From: an uncultured bacterium
GTDB lineage: Bacteria > Patescibacteriota > Gracilibacteria > Absconditabacterales > Absconditicoccaceae
Reading direction: 5' to 3'
Assembly: GCA_946408385.1 (NCBI GenBank)
Contig: CAMJSB010000002.1
Location: 117,873 to 181,872 of the forward strand
Length of the DNA stretch: 64,000 nucleotides
The position numbers were made by a program, and so were the translations under genes. The notes under the pieces were generated by a model that worked only from the letters and a program-made list of their open reading frames with translations, ran no database searches and had not been told where the DNA came from. Of this stretch, positions 24,101 to 34,267 are shown piece by piece. Every line of letters starts with the position of its first letter. The first letter of the stretch is position 1.

Positions 24101-26008
24101 TCTTCCAAATCACTTGACCTTTCCAAAATTAAAATGAAAGTGAATGCGACGAATAAAAAAGTGACATGAATTCTCGAGCCATATTCCACACTCACTCTAA
24201 AATGATCGTTCTGATTTCCAAATTCCACAAAAGATAATTCAGACGTTGTTGTAATTCTATTCTATGATAATCATATTTTCTCGACTTATACATATAATCC
24301 AAATAAGCCAAAAGTAGAAATTCCACAGTGAGCTGTGAAAGTCTATTCAGTCATTGATGGAGATACTTTCCGTTATCGTAAAGAAGACTGAAGTTTACAA
24401 TCTGTTCGTTTACTCTGAGTAGATGCACCTGAATCAAATACAGCTCGTTATCGCACGACAGAATGTTTCTGAAAAGAAGCTAAGAATTATTTAACTAACC
24501 TACTCAAAAATCAGTATGTAACCATCGAATTTGATCAAAATTCAGCATCTTCAGATGCTTATGGTAGAATGCTTGCCTATGTTTATCTAGATTGAAAACT
24601 CGTAAACGAAACATTAATCGCAGAATGATATGCCAAAGAATATACATACAAAACAGCATATTCACAGCAATCAGCTTTCAAACAAGCTGAAGAAAACGCC
24701 AAAAGGAGTGAAAAATGACTTCGATCTTCAGCAATTTGTGGAAAATCTATCGAAGAAGAACCTGAAGCTTGGGGAATCGATTACGAGAAACTTTCTATCA
24801 AAATATCCAGTGTGATTTATGATCCAGACGGTACAGATTCATGAAATGAAATTGTCCAACTCAATGTCGACAACTCTCAAATTTCTACAGTTAGTTCCAT
24901 TGATTTTTCTGATAATTTTAGTCTGACTATCTTTCCACGAAGTGAATATGCTACATGAACTACAAAGACCAAAAAGCTAACAGAAATGGGAAATTTTGAC
25001 CTTTCTTCATCTTCAAATATTACTCTAAAATGAAATTTCTGACTGCCAAATAATCGTGCAACATGTGTAAGTTTAAATCAATGAAGCTATACTTTCGGCA
25101 CACGATGCTACAATCCAAATGGCTCACTTTCAGAGGAAGAACTAGTACTTTCATGACAAGTTTCATCTTCACTTCCAAATGTAAAAATACAGTCAATAAT
25201 TCCAAATCCATCATGAAAAGATAGCTGAAAAGAAGAAATTTCACTACTATGGACACCATCACAAGATTTTCCAGAATCTCTAAATTTGCTGGATTTAAGT
25301 CCAGATTTTTCTCTACTTATAAATTGAAAAACCAAAAAGAAATTAGTCTGAAGTCTAGTTCCAAACCAAAAAATCACAATTAAATGATCGTTCAGTTTCC
25401 CAAATTCTGCATCATGTGTTTCGTTACTCTATAAGTGAGAAGAGTTGGATAAATTTTGTTACTGAAAAGCATCCGATGGTGTAAAATTCAACTCAAACAA
25501 TACTTCAATTCGTGAAATTCCAGCAGAAGAATTAGCAATAGTCAAAAAAATCACACTCGTTAGACAATGAGATAAACTCTGTATTTCATACAATAAAACT
25601 AAATTTTCATGTAAAAGTATTCCAAATTCAACTACAGAGAAAAATAAAAAACTACTTTCAATGCAAAATTCATATATAGCAGAAATTCAAAAATATTTGA
25701 AAAATAATTATTCAATGCTTTACTATAACTCAGAATTAAAAGAATATTTTGATTTATACACTACTGCGAAAAAGACTATAAAATCATGAAATTATCAGTT
25801 TGAACGAAATTGAAAAATAATAGCAGTTAACGATATTATTACTCTATTTTCAGACAAGTATGAAATGGATTCAAAGGAATACTTTATTTCAAAAATTCAG
25901 TCATTAATGCCTGAAAATATAAGTTTAGCTTTACTTCAATTTCAAGATAAATACAATAATTCGTTAGTTGAAAAGTCTGATTTAGATTTCCTATCTCTCA
26001 ATCAATAG
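21176..26008 (+). CDS. Large secreted protein with internal thermonuclease domain and lamin-tail-like segments
   Basis: 1610 aa. Signal peptide MKSFRIVVALRLAIFPLIFNL.... Residues about 30-220 are built largely from translated copies of the interspersed repeats (STQDPSLNAQN twice, SSEQAPQNDG near 830). Several segments resemble lamin-tail or beta-sandwich domains (IISEVYRLGTTERIEITNIS; LILSEVFYDDDDEWIEIFN). A staphylococcal-nuclease fold lies at about residues 1055-1190: VIDGDTFRYR, VRLLGVDAPESN, YGRMLAYVYLDGKLVNETLIAEGYA. Arg and Asp/Glu of the SNase active site are present. It probably degrades extracellular DNA or RNA, useful to an auxotroph for nucleotides (inference). Operon position between murG and rimO is likely incidental. 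Confidence 0.85.
21270..21760. repeat. Interspersed repeats carried inside the nuclease-protein gene
   Basis: Segments such as TTCTTCGCTAAACGCTCAGAATGAC (spread over 21470-21500 and again at 21735-21760) and a CCCCGCTTAGCGGGG dyad at 21634-21650 match the intergenic repeat families, yet keep the reading frame open. Further copies lie at 23625-23705 in the same gene. Confidence 0.7.
23625..23705. repeat. Interspersed repeat inside the nuclease-protein gene
   Basis: CACAAGATTCTTC...CATTCAGAATGAC and GGATTCTTCGGAGCAAGCTC...CTCAGAATGACGG, in frame, encoding TQDSSLHSEGQ and DSSEQAPQND. Confidence 0.7.
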
Positions 26009-26009
26009 T

Positions 26010-27437
26010 ATGAAAAAAATTCACATTTCTATGATAAATCTCTGATGTAACAAAAATTTAGTAGATAGTCAGCTATTTTTGTGAAAACTTTTGGGTGAAA
26101 ATGGAGATAAAATCGAATATTATTCCGATCCTTACGAAAAAAACGTTGAAATTGTTATTCTCAATACATGTAGTTTCATTTCTTCTGGTCGTGAGGAAAT
26201 GTTTCAAACAGTAGAAAAACTACTTTCAAAAAAGAAAAAAGTCTGCATTATTTGATGTGGTGTTCAATATTTTGAAAAGCTGTTGAAATCATCCAGAACG
26301 ACCCAGAGCATAGCGAATGGGGAAGTGAAGGATCCAGGCAATACACCTATGGATTCTTCGGCTAATGCCTCAGAATGACAACTAAAACAGGAGCTTCAAA
26401 GATGGGAGAAAATGCTCAAAAATGAAGATATTTCTTATCTTTCACGAAATGATTTAACCCTCGCAAATTTGCAAAATCTCACGAAACGTAGTCAGACTTT
26501 CGATGATTTTTGTCGATATTCTGCTCCTAGATTGCTTACAAATTACGAGAATCGCTATGAATACCTCAAAATCGCAGAATGATGTAATAATTCCTGCGCG
26601 TTTTGTATAATTCCACAAATTAGGTGAAAACTAACTTCCCTACCAATTAAATCTGTTCTCGTAGAGGCAGAAAATCTACTCAAGCAATGAATAGAAGAAT
26701 TGATTATAGTTGCGCAAGATACAATGAGATATGGGACAGATTTTTCATCAAAATCCCAATTATTACCATTACTTCATGAATTAGACAAACTTCCATACGA
26801 TTTCAAATATCGCATTTTGTATTTATATCCAGATATTCTGACTCTGAAACAGCTGGAAGAATTCGCTAGTTTAAAGAAATTTATACCATATTTTGATATT
26901 CCATTGCAGCATATTTCTCCAAAATTACTCAAATCAATGGGGCGTTTTTATGATGATAAAATGATTCACATATTACTGAAATGAATTCGTAAACTATTTC
27001 CAAATTCATTTATTCGTACAAATATTATAGTTTGATTTCCATGAGAAACAGATGAAGATATGGAGCTTCTTCAATCATTTCTCGATGAAGATTATTTTGA
27101 TAATATAGCACTTTTTGAGTATCACGATGAACCATTGGCAAAATCTTCAGTATTCGAAAATAAGGTTCCTGACAACATTATTCAATCTCGCTTTAAAATA
27201 ATTCGCTGACAGGTAGATAAACTTTTGAAGGCTCGTGAAAAGAAAAGAAAATGAAAAAATCAGATTGGATTTGTAGAGTGAATTAAAGAGAAAAAAGGTC
27301 AGATTTTTCTTTCTATTCGTCCAGAGATTAATTGTCCAGAAATAGATCCAGTGGATGAAGTGAAACTGGAAAATGTAATTCAGTGTTTTGATGGGGAGGA
27401 GATTGAGATTGGCTCTAGGATTGAGTATGTTTGTTAG
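26010..27437 (+). CDS. rimO: Ribosomal protein S12 methylthiotransferase RimO-like, with repeat-derived insert
   Basis: 475 aa radical-SAM methylthiotransferase. The N-terminal Fe-S domain shows INLGCNKNLVDSQ, LNTCSFI and IIGCG. The radical-SAM cluster is [21 protein letters not shown] (Cys192/196/199), followed by VAQDT, DIPLQHISPKLLKSMGR, GFPGETDEDM and a TRAM-like C-terminus. The LGCNKN / CAFCIIP pattern fits RimO (beta-methylthiolation of S12 Asp) better than MiaB, but MiaB cannot be excluded. Between the third N-terminal Cys and the radical-SAM domain, at about residues 93-125, an interspersed repeat copy is inserted in frame (DSSANASEGQ). The start is 1 nt after the upstream stop, so it is translationally coupled. 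Confidence 0.85.
26285..26385. repeat. Interspersed repeat inside rimO
   Basis: ATCCAGAACGACCCAGAGCATAGCGAATGG, then GGATTCTTCGGCTAATGCCTCAGAATGAC: the standard arms, in frame within the linker between the two catalytic domains. Confidence 0.75.
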
Positions 27438-27625
27438 TATGTCATTCAGAGGGAGTGAAACGACCGAAGAATCCAGAAAGCTTTACGTTTCCTGGATCCT
27501 TCACTATGTTCAGGATGACAAGTTTGACGCAGACAACCCCTCAGTCCTTCGGACAGCTCCCCTTACAGGGAGCAAAATTACCTCTCTGTGAGGAGAGGGG
27601 GACCGCTCGCGGTGGAAAGGTTGCC
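27438..27625. repeat. Intergenic interspersed repeats (two families)
   Basis: GTCATTCAGAGGGAGTGAAACG..GAAGAATCCAG pairs with CTGGATCCTTCACTATG..CAGGATGAC as an imperfect inverted repeat. It is followed by a second family, CAGTCCTTCGGACAGCTCCCCTTACAGGGAG..GGAGAGGGGGACC, resembling the inner part of the element at 7838. Confidence 0.65.
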
Positions 27626-27630
27626 TAAAA

Positions 27631-27660
27631 TAAAAAAAGTCCCACATTTGTGGGGCTTTT
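27631..27660. terminator. Bidirectional terminator between rimO and the convergent gene
   Basis: Stem AGTCCCACA / TGTGGGGCT with an A-run upstream and a T-run downstream. Confidence 0.75.
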
Positions 27661-27676
27661 GTAATATTCAACAACC

Positions 27677-28138
27677 TTATTTTTCTAGGGCATCAAGCTC
27701 TTTTTTAGTAGAAGCGATGTCTTTATCAATCTTTTTAATCATATCATCTCTTCCTTTAGCTTTAAATTTCTTTTTGAAATCTTCAAGCTTAGCGATATTT
27801 GCTTTAAGTCATTGAATCTTTTCAGTTTTGTGAGCTTCTTCATATTCCATTTTTTGAAGTTCAGCCTCATATTCATCAAAATTAATTCAATTTGGTAGAC
27901 TTTTTTGTTTTTCCTCAGGTTCTGGCATAGATTCTAGTCAGAATCTTCTATCTATTAAATTATTGAAATAATTCTGAAGATGAGCTCGATCTCCTAATCC
28001 CATAAAAGGACCTTCGAATTCGGGTTGACGATAACTTTTTCTGAAGTTGTTGAACTCCTGAGGATTATCAAATTCTTTTTCAAATTCTTCCTCTTTTCAG
28101 TTGTTGTTTCTGTAAACATAGACTTTTCATTTGAACAT
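27677..28138 (-). CDS. Small charged protein, unknown function
   Basis: 153 aa. No signal peptide or membrane segment. The N-terminal third (MFKGKVYVYRNNNGKEEEFEKEF) is hydrophilic, a middle part is GPFMGLGDRAHLQNYF, and the last 70 residues are Lys/Glu-rich and predicted helical (coiled-coil-like: KANIAKLEDFKKKFKAKG, KIDKDIASTKKELDALEK). Four glycines are UGA. No family recognised. Confidence 0.7.
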
Positions 28139-28390
28139 TTTTATATTGGTTAGGAAATAAAAGTAGCACCATTTTGGTGACAGTGCTATTATAGACGAAA
28201 ATTTTTAAAATGCAAGTTTTTTTGAAGATTTTTTTTGTGTGTGTTTTTGTGTCATTCAGAGGCTCATTTATGAGACAAAGAATTCATTTGTTTTACATTT
28301 TTTTTCTGGATTCTTCACTACGTTCAGAATGACAAGCGTGATGTTATCTGGATTTTTCGACTGAAGCTAAGAATGATATAAAAAATAATT
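28139..28390. repeat. Intergenic region with interspersed repeat and a dyad
   Basis: A dyad TAGCAC...GTGCTA lies at 28159-28185, then AT-rich sequence. At 28248-28378 there is a standard repeat (GTGTCATTCAGAGG... and TGGATTCTTCACTACGTTCAGAATGAC), followed by a second half copy (GGATTTTTCGACTGAAGCTAAGAATGAT). Confidence 0.55.
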
Positions 28391-29161
28391 TTAAGCAATG
28401 AAAAGTTGTTCAAGTGAAATTCGGTCAAGCTCCTCCAACCTTTTGTTGCTTAAATTCTCAGGGATAACGAAACTATCTCATTTCTTGCTAATCATCTTGG
28501 AGATCTTTCATAAAGTTTTCCTACTGTATGGAGAAAATAAATCTAAAAATCTGATCAATTCATCAAATGAAATATTTGGAACCTTGTTTTTCTTTACAAG
28601 TCAGATTAAACAACTTTTTACTTTTGGAGCAGGAGAAAATGCTTTTTGGGGAACGGTTTTAAGATATTGGACTTCATACGCATAATTCAAAATCCAATAC
28701 AGATATGATTTTTTGTCAGCATCGAAGCGGAGTTTCTGTCAAACTTCATCCTGAACCATAAAAAGTCAGCCTGCAAACTCCCCTTTCCCATCTCAGAAAA
28801 ACATTCTGAGAATTGGAGAAGTGATATAATATGGCAAATTTCACACGACAAAAGTCTGATTTTTCTTTCATTCAAACTGCCCTAAATCTCACTGGAGCAC
28901 ATCTCACCAAATAATTTTTGCAGTTCAACTCTCCTTTTGAGCCACCACTTCTTCCAAGATTTTCTTCAAAGTTTCATCCTTTTCAAAAAGAACAAAGTCT
29001 GGAGAAATATTCAGAATTAGCTTAGTTATAGATCATTTTCATGGTCAGATTTCGATTAGGGTTTTACAATTATTTCTATCATAAAAATCCAGTGCTTTAT
29101 TGGCAATTCGGTGTCTGATAGTCGAATCAGTGAGAAAGTTTTGTCAGAGATATGTAGACAT
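28391..29161 (-). CDS. rsmA: 16S rRNA dimethyladenosine transferase (KsgA/RsmA)
   Basis: 256 aa. Dimethylates two adjacent adenines in the h45 loop at the 3' end of 16S rRNA. Motifs: YLGQNFLTD at the N-terminus, SAM motif I LIEIGPGKGSIT (about residues 34-45), motif IV VVGNLPYYITSPIL with the catalytic NLPYY, and FMVQDEVGQKL. Normal length for the family. The 16S rRNA at 56349 keeps the h45 stem-loop this enzyme needs, although the tail after it is unusual. Upstream is a block of repeats. Confidence 0.93.
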
Positions 29162-29221
29162 GATATTTGAAATTTAAACACTGTCAGTATAGGGAATTTT
29201 GGAAAGTTTGCAATAGTCTCT

Positions 29222-29382
29222 CGTTCAGAGGGAGTTCGCCACGCACCGCTTGGCGGTGTAAACTAGCGGGGTAAACGACCGAAGAATCCAGAAAACTTAT
29301 TTGTTTATCCTGGATTCTTCACTGCGTTCAGAATGACACGGTAATACCCGCAGATTTTTCGCTATCGCTCAGAATGACTTAT
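29222..29382. repeat. Intergenic interspersed repeats
   Basis: CGTTCAGAGGGAG...CCGCTTGGCGGTG...GAAGAATCCAG, then CCTGGATTCTTCACTGCGTTCAGAATGAC, then a half copy GATTTTTCGCTATCGCTCAGAATGAC running into the end of the HigA-like gene. Confidence 0.65.
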
Positions 29383-29904
29383 TTAGAATGATCTGAAAAT
29401 ATCTGCTCTATTTTTGAGGTCTTCGTCTTCTGTCTTTTGTCACTCTGAGGAGAGTAATGACGAAGAGTCTTGTGGGCTTGATTCATTCGCTTCTCACCTA
29501 AGATCCTTCGCCAAGGCTCAGGATGACATATTATTATCTATGGATTCTTCGTTATGCTCAGGATGATGAGGTTCTATGAGTGTGTCATTCAGAGGGAGTG
29601 AAGCGGCCGAAGAATCCACTGACTGTCATGCTTTCCTGGATTCTTCACCTTCGGTTCAGAATGACGGAGAAATTAATGAATAGTCATAATCTACTTGCTT
29701 CAAAATCCAGTATTTCATTGGAGTTCAGAGAGTTTGATGTAGTAAGTAATCTCGTTGAATTGTAATATTTCTTTTTCATTTTAAGAGTTCGTTTACTTCG
29801 CTAACTTTTTTTCACAAAATAGATGAAAAAGCTTTTTGAGTAAGTCATTTTTCCTTGATGAGAACTTGTAATTCTATTCATGGATGCTGTAGCATGTTGT
29901 CCAT
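29383..29904 (-). CDS. HigA/VapI-type XRE antitoxin-like regulator with repeat-derived C-terminal tail
   Basis: 173 aa. Residues about 6-80 match HigA-family HTH proteins: HPGIELQVLIKEKGLTQKAF, then SSILGKKVSEVNELLKGKRNIT, then LHQTLGTPMKYWILKQVDYDY, the usual GTSPEFW..LQ..YDL pattern. Residues about 85-173 are a translation of back-to-back interspersed repeats (GTEGEESRKAG, SSGALAKDLRGEANESSPQDSSSLLSSEG), ending at a TAA. No HigB-like toxin lies next to it; the downstream gene is rsmA. A strong promoter and TTCACT operator array lie directly upstream, suggesting autoregulation. The HTH call is confident. Whether the tail is kept in the mature protein is unknown. Confidence 0.7.
29430..29665. 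repeat. Interspersed repeats read as the tail of the HigA-like protein
   Basis: At 29583-29665 GTCATTCAGAGGGAGTGAAG..GAAGAATCCA faces TGGATTCTTCACCTTCGGTT..AGAATGAC, the clearest complete inverted-repeat copy in the window. Two further partial copies run to 29430. Confidence 0.75.
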
Positions 29905-29918
29905 TTTGTTGTCTAAAA

Positions 29919-30089
29919 GTTCACTACTTTAGTGAAATTCACTTATTCGATGAAACAGTGAATTTTTCTAAGTATAATCCAAAAAAAAATAAATGCAAAT
30001 TTTTTCACACTTTCTGTGAAATAGTGAATTTTTAAAAATAGGTATCATTTTTTCACTGAAATAGTGAAATTCACTATTGTTGTGAATTT
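29919..30089 (-). promoter_or_regulatory. Operator array and promoter of the HigA-like gene
   Basis: On the minus strand TTGCAT (plus 29993-29998) and TATACT (plus 29971-29976) are spaced by 16 bp. Around them lie eight or more TTCACT / AGTGAA half-sites. Some form dyads such as TTCACTACTTTAGTGAA (29920-29936), TTCACACTTTCTGTGAA (30004-30020) and TTCACTGAAATAGTGAA (30052-30068). Sites lie both upstream of -35 and between -10 and the start codon. This is a typical layout for repression by an HTH dimer, probably the gene's own product. Confidence 0.7.
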
Positions 30090-30470
30090 TTTATATAAAA
30101 TGGAAAGATATTGTAGTTGGGGAGTCTGATTTTTTTAATTTTTTTGGTGTCAAAAAGTGGGGTATGACATAATATTATATATATAGCATTTTTTTATGAA
30201 ATTTTTTGGAATATTTTTTGGTTTTTCAGATGGAGCTCGCCCCAGATAGTGGGGTAAATGACCGAAGAATCCAGAAAAACTTATTTATTTATCCTGGATT
30301 TTTCGCTGACGCTCAAAGTGACAAGCGTGGTGTTTTTTTTGAATCTTTCGCTACGCTCAGAATGACGGTAATAAACTTAAGATTCTTCGTTACGCTCAGA
30401 ATAACAAAGGAATATCAAAAAAATAAACCAACAAAAAGTCAAGCTAAACTAAAAAACAAGAAAATATAAT
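30090..30470. repeat. Gene-free stretch with interspersed repeats
   Basis: 30100-30200 is AT-rich with no gene. 30228-30420 holds repeat copies: TCAGATGGAGCTCGCC..GAAGAATCCAG, ATCCTGGATTTTTCGCTGACGCTCA, TCTTTCGCTACGCTCAGAATGAC and GATTCTTCGTTACGCTCAGAAT. The open frame across these copies is not convincing as a gene. Confidence 0.6.
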
Positions 30471-30770
30471 TCAAGACAGAGAAAACTCATCAAAAATGGT
30501 ACAGAATTGTATGAATTTTGTCTAATTTTGTCACAAATTTGGAAGTCTGTCGTAATCTCAACTGTAAGGGTCGTTCTCTGTCTATAAAGTATTGGAACAT
30601 GCTTGCAGATGCCCAAATTCATTATCCCTGTTTGGTGAGGATGGGGGATCATCGACATGCGAGATATTCGCGAATCTTGGATGATCTTGACAACAGTGAG
30701 GCAACATTTTATCTTTTATTCCCTTTAATTAGGGCAAAAAGTTGTATAGATGTCCACCTTAGTCAAAATC
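30471..30770. other. Unexplained GC-richer block upstream of the S-layer gene
   Basis: This 300-bp block is clearly less AT-biased than the surrounding intergenic sequence. It contains nested dyads (GATCATC at 30647-30653 with GATGATC at 30680-30686; GCGA-GATAT-TCGC inside). It could be a small RNA gene or remnant of a foreign gene. It is not tRNA, tmRNA, RNase P or SRP RNA by any motif I can see. Confidence 0.3.
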
Positions 30771-30772
30771 TC

Positions 30773-30800
30773 TTGCATTTGTGTCTAATATTTTTATACT
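30773..30800 (+). promoter_or_regulatory. Promoter of the S-layer protein gene
   Basis: TTGCAT-16 bp-TATACT, about 88 bp before the ATG, giving a leader of roughly 80 nt. The leader holds no SD motif; the ATG is preceded by CAAAACAAC. Confidence 0.65.
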
Positions 30801-30888
30801 GAGAATTAGTTTACTGTGTGGAGACACAGAAACCCAACCCTGTTTGGTAATTTATTTGTGACTTTTTATTTTTATTCAACAAAACAAC

Positions 30889-33800
30889 ATGAACATTAAA
30901 AAATTGTTCGCAATCTTGGCTGGAGTGTCAATGCTTGCACAGACAGTTGTTCCTGCTGGAGTTTCTGCTGCTACTTACAGCGAAGAACTTCAAGAGGCTT
31001 ACGACTGGGCTTATTCAAAAGGAGTTACAACAATGTCTCCTATCGATAACGCCAACATGTATGGTGCTATCACAAGAGCCGAAATGGCTAAAATGTTATC
31101 TGTATACGCTAAAGAAGTTTTAGGTAAGACACCTGACACATCTAAGGCTTGTACATTCTCAGACATCGATTCAGTTAAAGGAGATCTTCACGATTTCATT
31201 ATTGAATCTTGTCAATTAGGTATCATGGGTCAAGGAATCACTGCATTCAGACCATATGCTACAATTACAAGAGCTGAATTCGGTACAGCTTTATCTAGAG
31301 TTTTATATGGTGATGTAAATAACGGAGGAACTCCTTTCTACGCTAAACACCTTGATGCTCTTAAAGCTGACGGAATTATGACTCAAATCGATAATCCTGA
31401 AAACAGAGATGAAATTAGAGGATACGTAATGCTTATGCTTATGAGATCTGAAAAAACATCTGGAATCGATTGTGATGATCCTGTTGTAAAATTAGCATGT
31501 TCTATGGAAACAGATGAATGTCCTGCTGCATGTAAAGAAGGAGCTAAAGAAACAGATGAAGATGGAAACGTTGTTAAATCTGGAAGTTTGTCAGTTTCTT
31601 CAAGTGCTGCTGATGATAGAAAGGTAGTTGTAGCTAGCGATGGTTTCGCAGTTTCTGATCTTGATACATTAACATTCAAGACTTCAGAAGAAGTTACACT
31701 TCAAAAAGTAGTTCTTGAAAAGTATGGATATTCAACATCTTCAGATTTAATATCTAATGTATGGTTAGAAGATGAAGATGGAAAAGAGGTATCTAACAAA
31801 GCTAAACCAAACACAAAATGATTGGTTAACTTAACTATTAAAAAAGACTATAAATCTATAGATGGAACTTTCAATGCAACTATAGTAGTTGAAACAAATA
31901 GTTGAGCTAAAGTTGGAGGAACTCTTGGATTCAAAGTTACTGATGTAAGTTCATCAGCTAAAGATGTTGATTTGGGAAATTATAAAGCTTATACATATGA
32001 TGTAGTTGCTTATGATGGAACTGAAGCAAAAGTTACAGCTAAAGGATGATCTAAAGACTACAATTATGAAGGAAAAGCTGTTGAAATTTCTAAATTCAAG
32101 ATTAAAGCTCCAGACGATTCAGCTATAAAAGTTGCTGGATTCACATTAACAAATTCTGGAAGTCTTGATATTTATGACAACATAGATGCTGAAGATGTAG
32201 AAGTTTCTATTGATGGAAAAGTTGTTAAAGCTAATATAAGTATCAATAAGTCTGAGGAAATGAGTGTTTCTCTTAAAGAAGAGTTAGAGATAGCTGCAAA
32301 GGCTCAGGTTGAGATAATTGTTTCAGCTTCATTTAATGATGACTTTGAAGATTATGGAACTTCAATTATGCTTAAGATAGAGAAACCATCTGACTTATCT
32401 GCTACAGATAAAAACAATGCTAGAATTACTGTAAATACAGAATCTGCTAAATGGGTAGAATATGTGATTAATGGAGGTAAGGTTAGAATTACTACTACTA
32501 AGCTAGGAAATGTAGATGCTTCTATCAATTCAACAGATATCCTTATAGCTTCTGGATACATTACTGTAGGAGAAGATCTTGAAAAAGGAAAACTTATAGT
32601 AACTGTAACATGAAGCGGAGAGGCTCTTGAAGCTATGAAATTAGAAATAGCTGGAGATGAATATGATGGAGAAACAAAGGATAATGGAAAAACATGGACT
32701 TTCGATAATATAGAAATTAGTGAATCTGGAAAAATTAGATTATATGTAGATATTCTTGATAAACCAGAATATGAAAATGCTACACTTCAATTCTCAATTG
32801 AAGGATGGGATAGTTTCAAATACACAAATGGAGATAAAAACTCTAAAGTTGATGTATCTGGATCATTAACAATCTCTAAACTTAACCTTAATCCTGCTGA
32901 AGGAACTTTGGTTAATAAATTATCTTCAAGTGATGATGTAGAATTCAATAATAATGAATTAAATACTGAAGTTGTATTTGATGGAACTTATAAAGCTGAC
33001 AAACAAGATATCAATCTTAATTCATTCACTATAAGCACAACTGCTTATACTGGAGTTTCAAAGATTAAATTCTACTTATATGTAGATGATATGAATAGTT
33101 CAGTTGCTGATGTTACAATTACAAAAGATTCTCTTAGCGGAGCAGATTCATTTAACGATGTTCTAGTTGAGGCTGGAAAAGAAGTTAAAGTAAAAGTTGA
33201 GGCTGAAATCGATGCTAAAGAAGCAACTGCTCCATTCAAAGTTGGTAAATTCAATGTTGTACTAGATGGAGAAGATGAAAATGATAATGTTGCTGGACAT
33301 GCAGAAAGAAAGACTGCTAACATAATGATTGTTAACCAAGGATCTGCTACTGTTGAAGAAGGAGATGTAGCTAAGAATGTTGTTCTTAGAAAAGCTAACA
33401 GCTCTACTATAGCTCAATTCTTAGTAAAACCTGATGCAGCTAACAGAGTTACTCTTGAAGAAATTAGTTTCGATCTTGCTTTCACGCCAACTGCTGGTGC
33501 TGAAGATTATGATGGAAATGTAGACTTATATGTTAAAGGATCTAAAAAGACCCTTAAGAAGAGCGGAAACTCATACGAAGCTGAATTTACTACTGATGTA
33601 GATTCTGAAGGAGTTAAAGTTACTGTTGAACTTGATGATGAATTTGATGGAGAAGTTTCTTTGACTAATCTTAAAGTAAACGACAAAGAGATTAAGAATA
33701 AGGATTTCAACAAGAAATTCGTTGAAGCTGTAGTATGGTTCGCTGATCAAAAGAGTGATGATGATAACACAACATTCAAGTTCGGAATTGATAAAAAAGG

Positions 33801-34176
33801 TTCTGATAGTGTTGAAAATGTTACATTAATCCTTGCTAATGGAGATGAGGTAGTAATTAATAATGGAAATGAACTTAAAGCTAGCACACCTTATGATGTA
33901 ACTAATAAAGCATCTCAGCAAGATGTTGTAGGTATTAAATATACTGTGAATGGTGGTACTGTAGAAACACCAGCTGTTCCATGTGAAGAAGCTGATATTA
34001 CAGCAGCTACTGAAGGTGACGCATGTTATAGTGGTACAGCATGAACTACAATAAAAACACCAGCAGTTATAGGTGGATACATAGAAATCAGTAATAATCC
34101 ATATGCTGACATGTTCAAGATTGGAATGAAAGACGATGGAGCTCAAGTTAGAGTTTCTAGATTAAAGAACTCTTAG
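30889..34176 (+). CDS. Probable major S-layer protein (SLH domains)
   Basis: 1095 aa. Signal peptide MNIKKLFAILAGVSMLAQTVVPAGVSAA, then an SLH region (about residues 30-190) with the same landmarks as the proteins at 217, 9358 and 48454. The remaining 900 residues are beta-rich, Thr/Val/Asp/Lys-rich repeats without a recognised name. Only five glycines are UGA (31819, 31903, 32047, 32611, 34042); the first 310 codons have none, although neighbours use UGA heavily. Ala and Val codons are also uniform (GCT, GTT). HU shows the same bias, so this looks like a very highly expressed gene. Strong promoter, long leader and strong terminator fit that. Confidence 0.88.
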
Positions 34177-34199
34177 TCTATTGTCCTACATAACGAAAA

Positions 34200-34228
34200 G
34201 ACTCTATCCTTCGGGATGGAGTTTTTTC
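34200..34228 (+). terminator. Terminator of the S-layer gene
   Basis: Stem ACTCTATCC / GGATGGAGT with a TTCG tetraloop and six T. Confidence 0.85.
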
Positions 34229-34267
34229 TACTATGATTTTTCCCTTGAGAAATTCTTAATTATATTT

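Noticed and set aside
24630-24815. Forward ORF of 61 codons inside the nuclease gene
   Set aside because: Out of frame with the thermonuclease domain, which spans the same bases.
27438-27625. Insertion sequence remnant
   Set aside because: No transposase fragment and no long terminal repeats; short inverted arms only, so treated as an interspersed repeat.
29919-30089. Possible CRISPR or iteron origin for the TTCACT repeats
   Set aside because: Spacing is irregular and the repeats surround a clear promoter, so operators are more likely.
30518-30850. A 94-codon ORF (TTG start) in the GC-richer block, extendable through UGA
   Set aside because: It overlaps the S-layer promoter, has no motif and uses an unlikely start; treated as noncoding.
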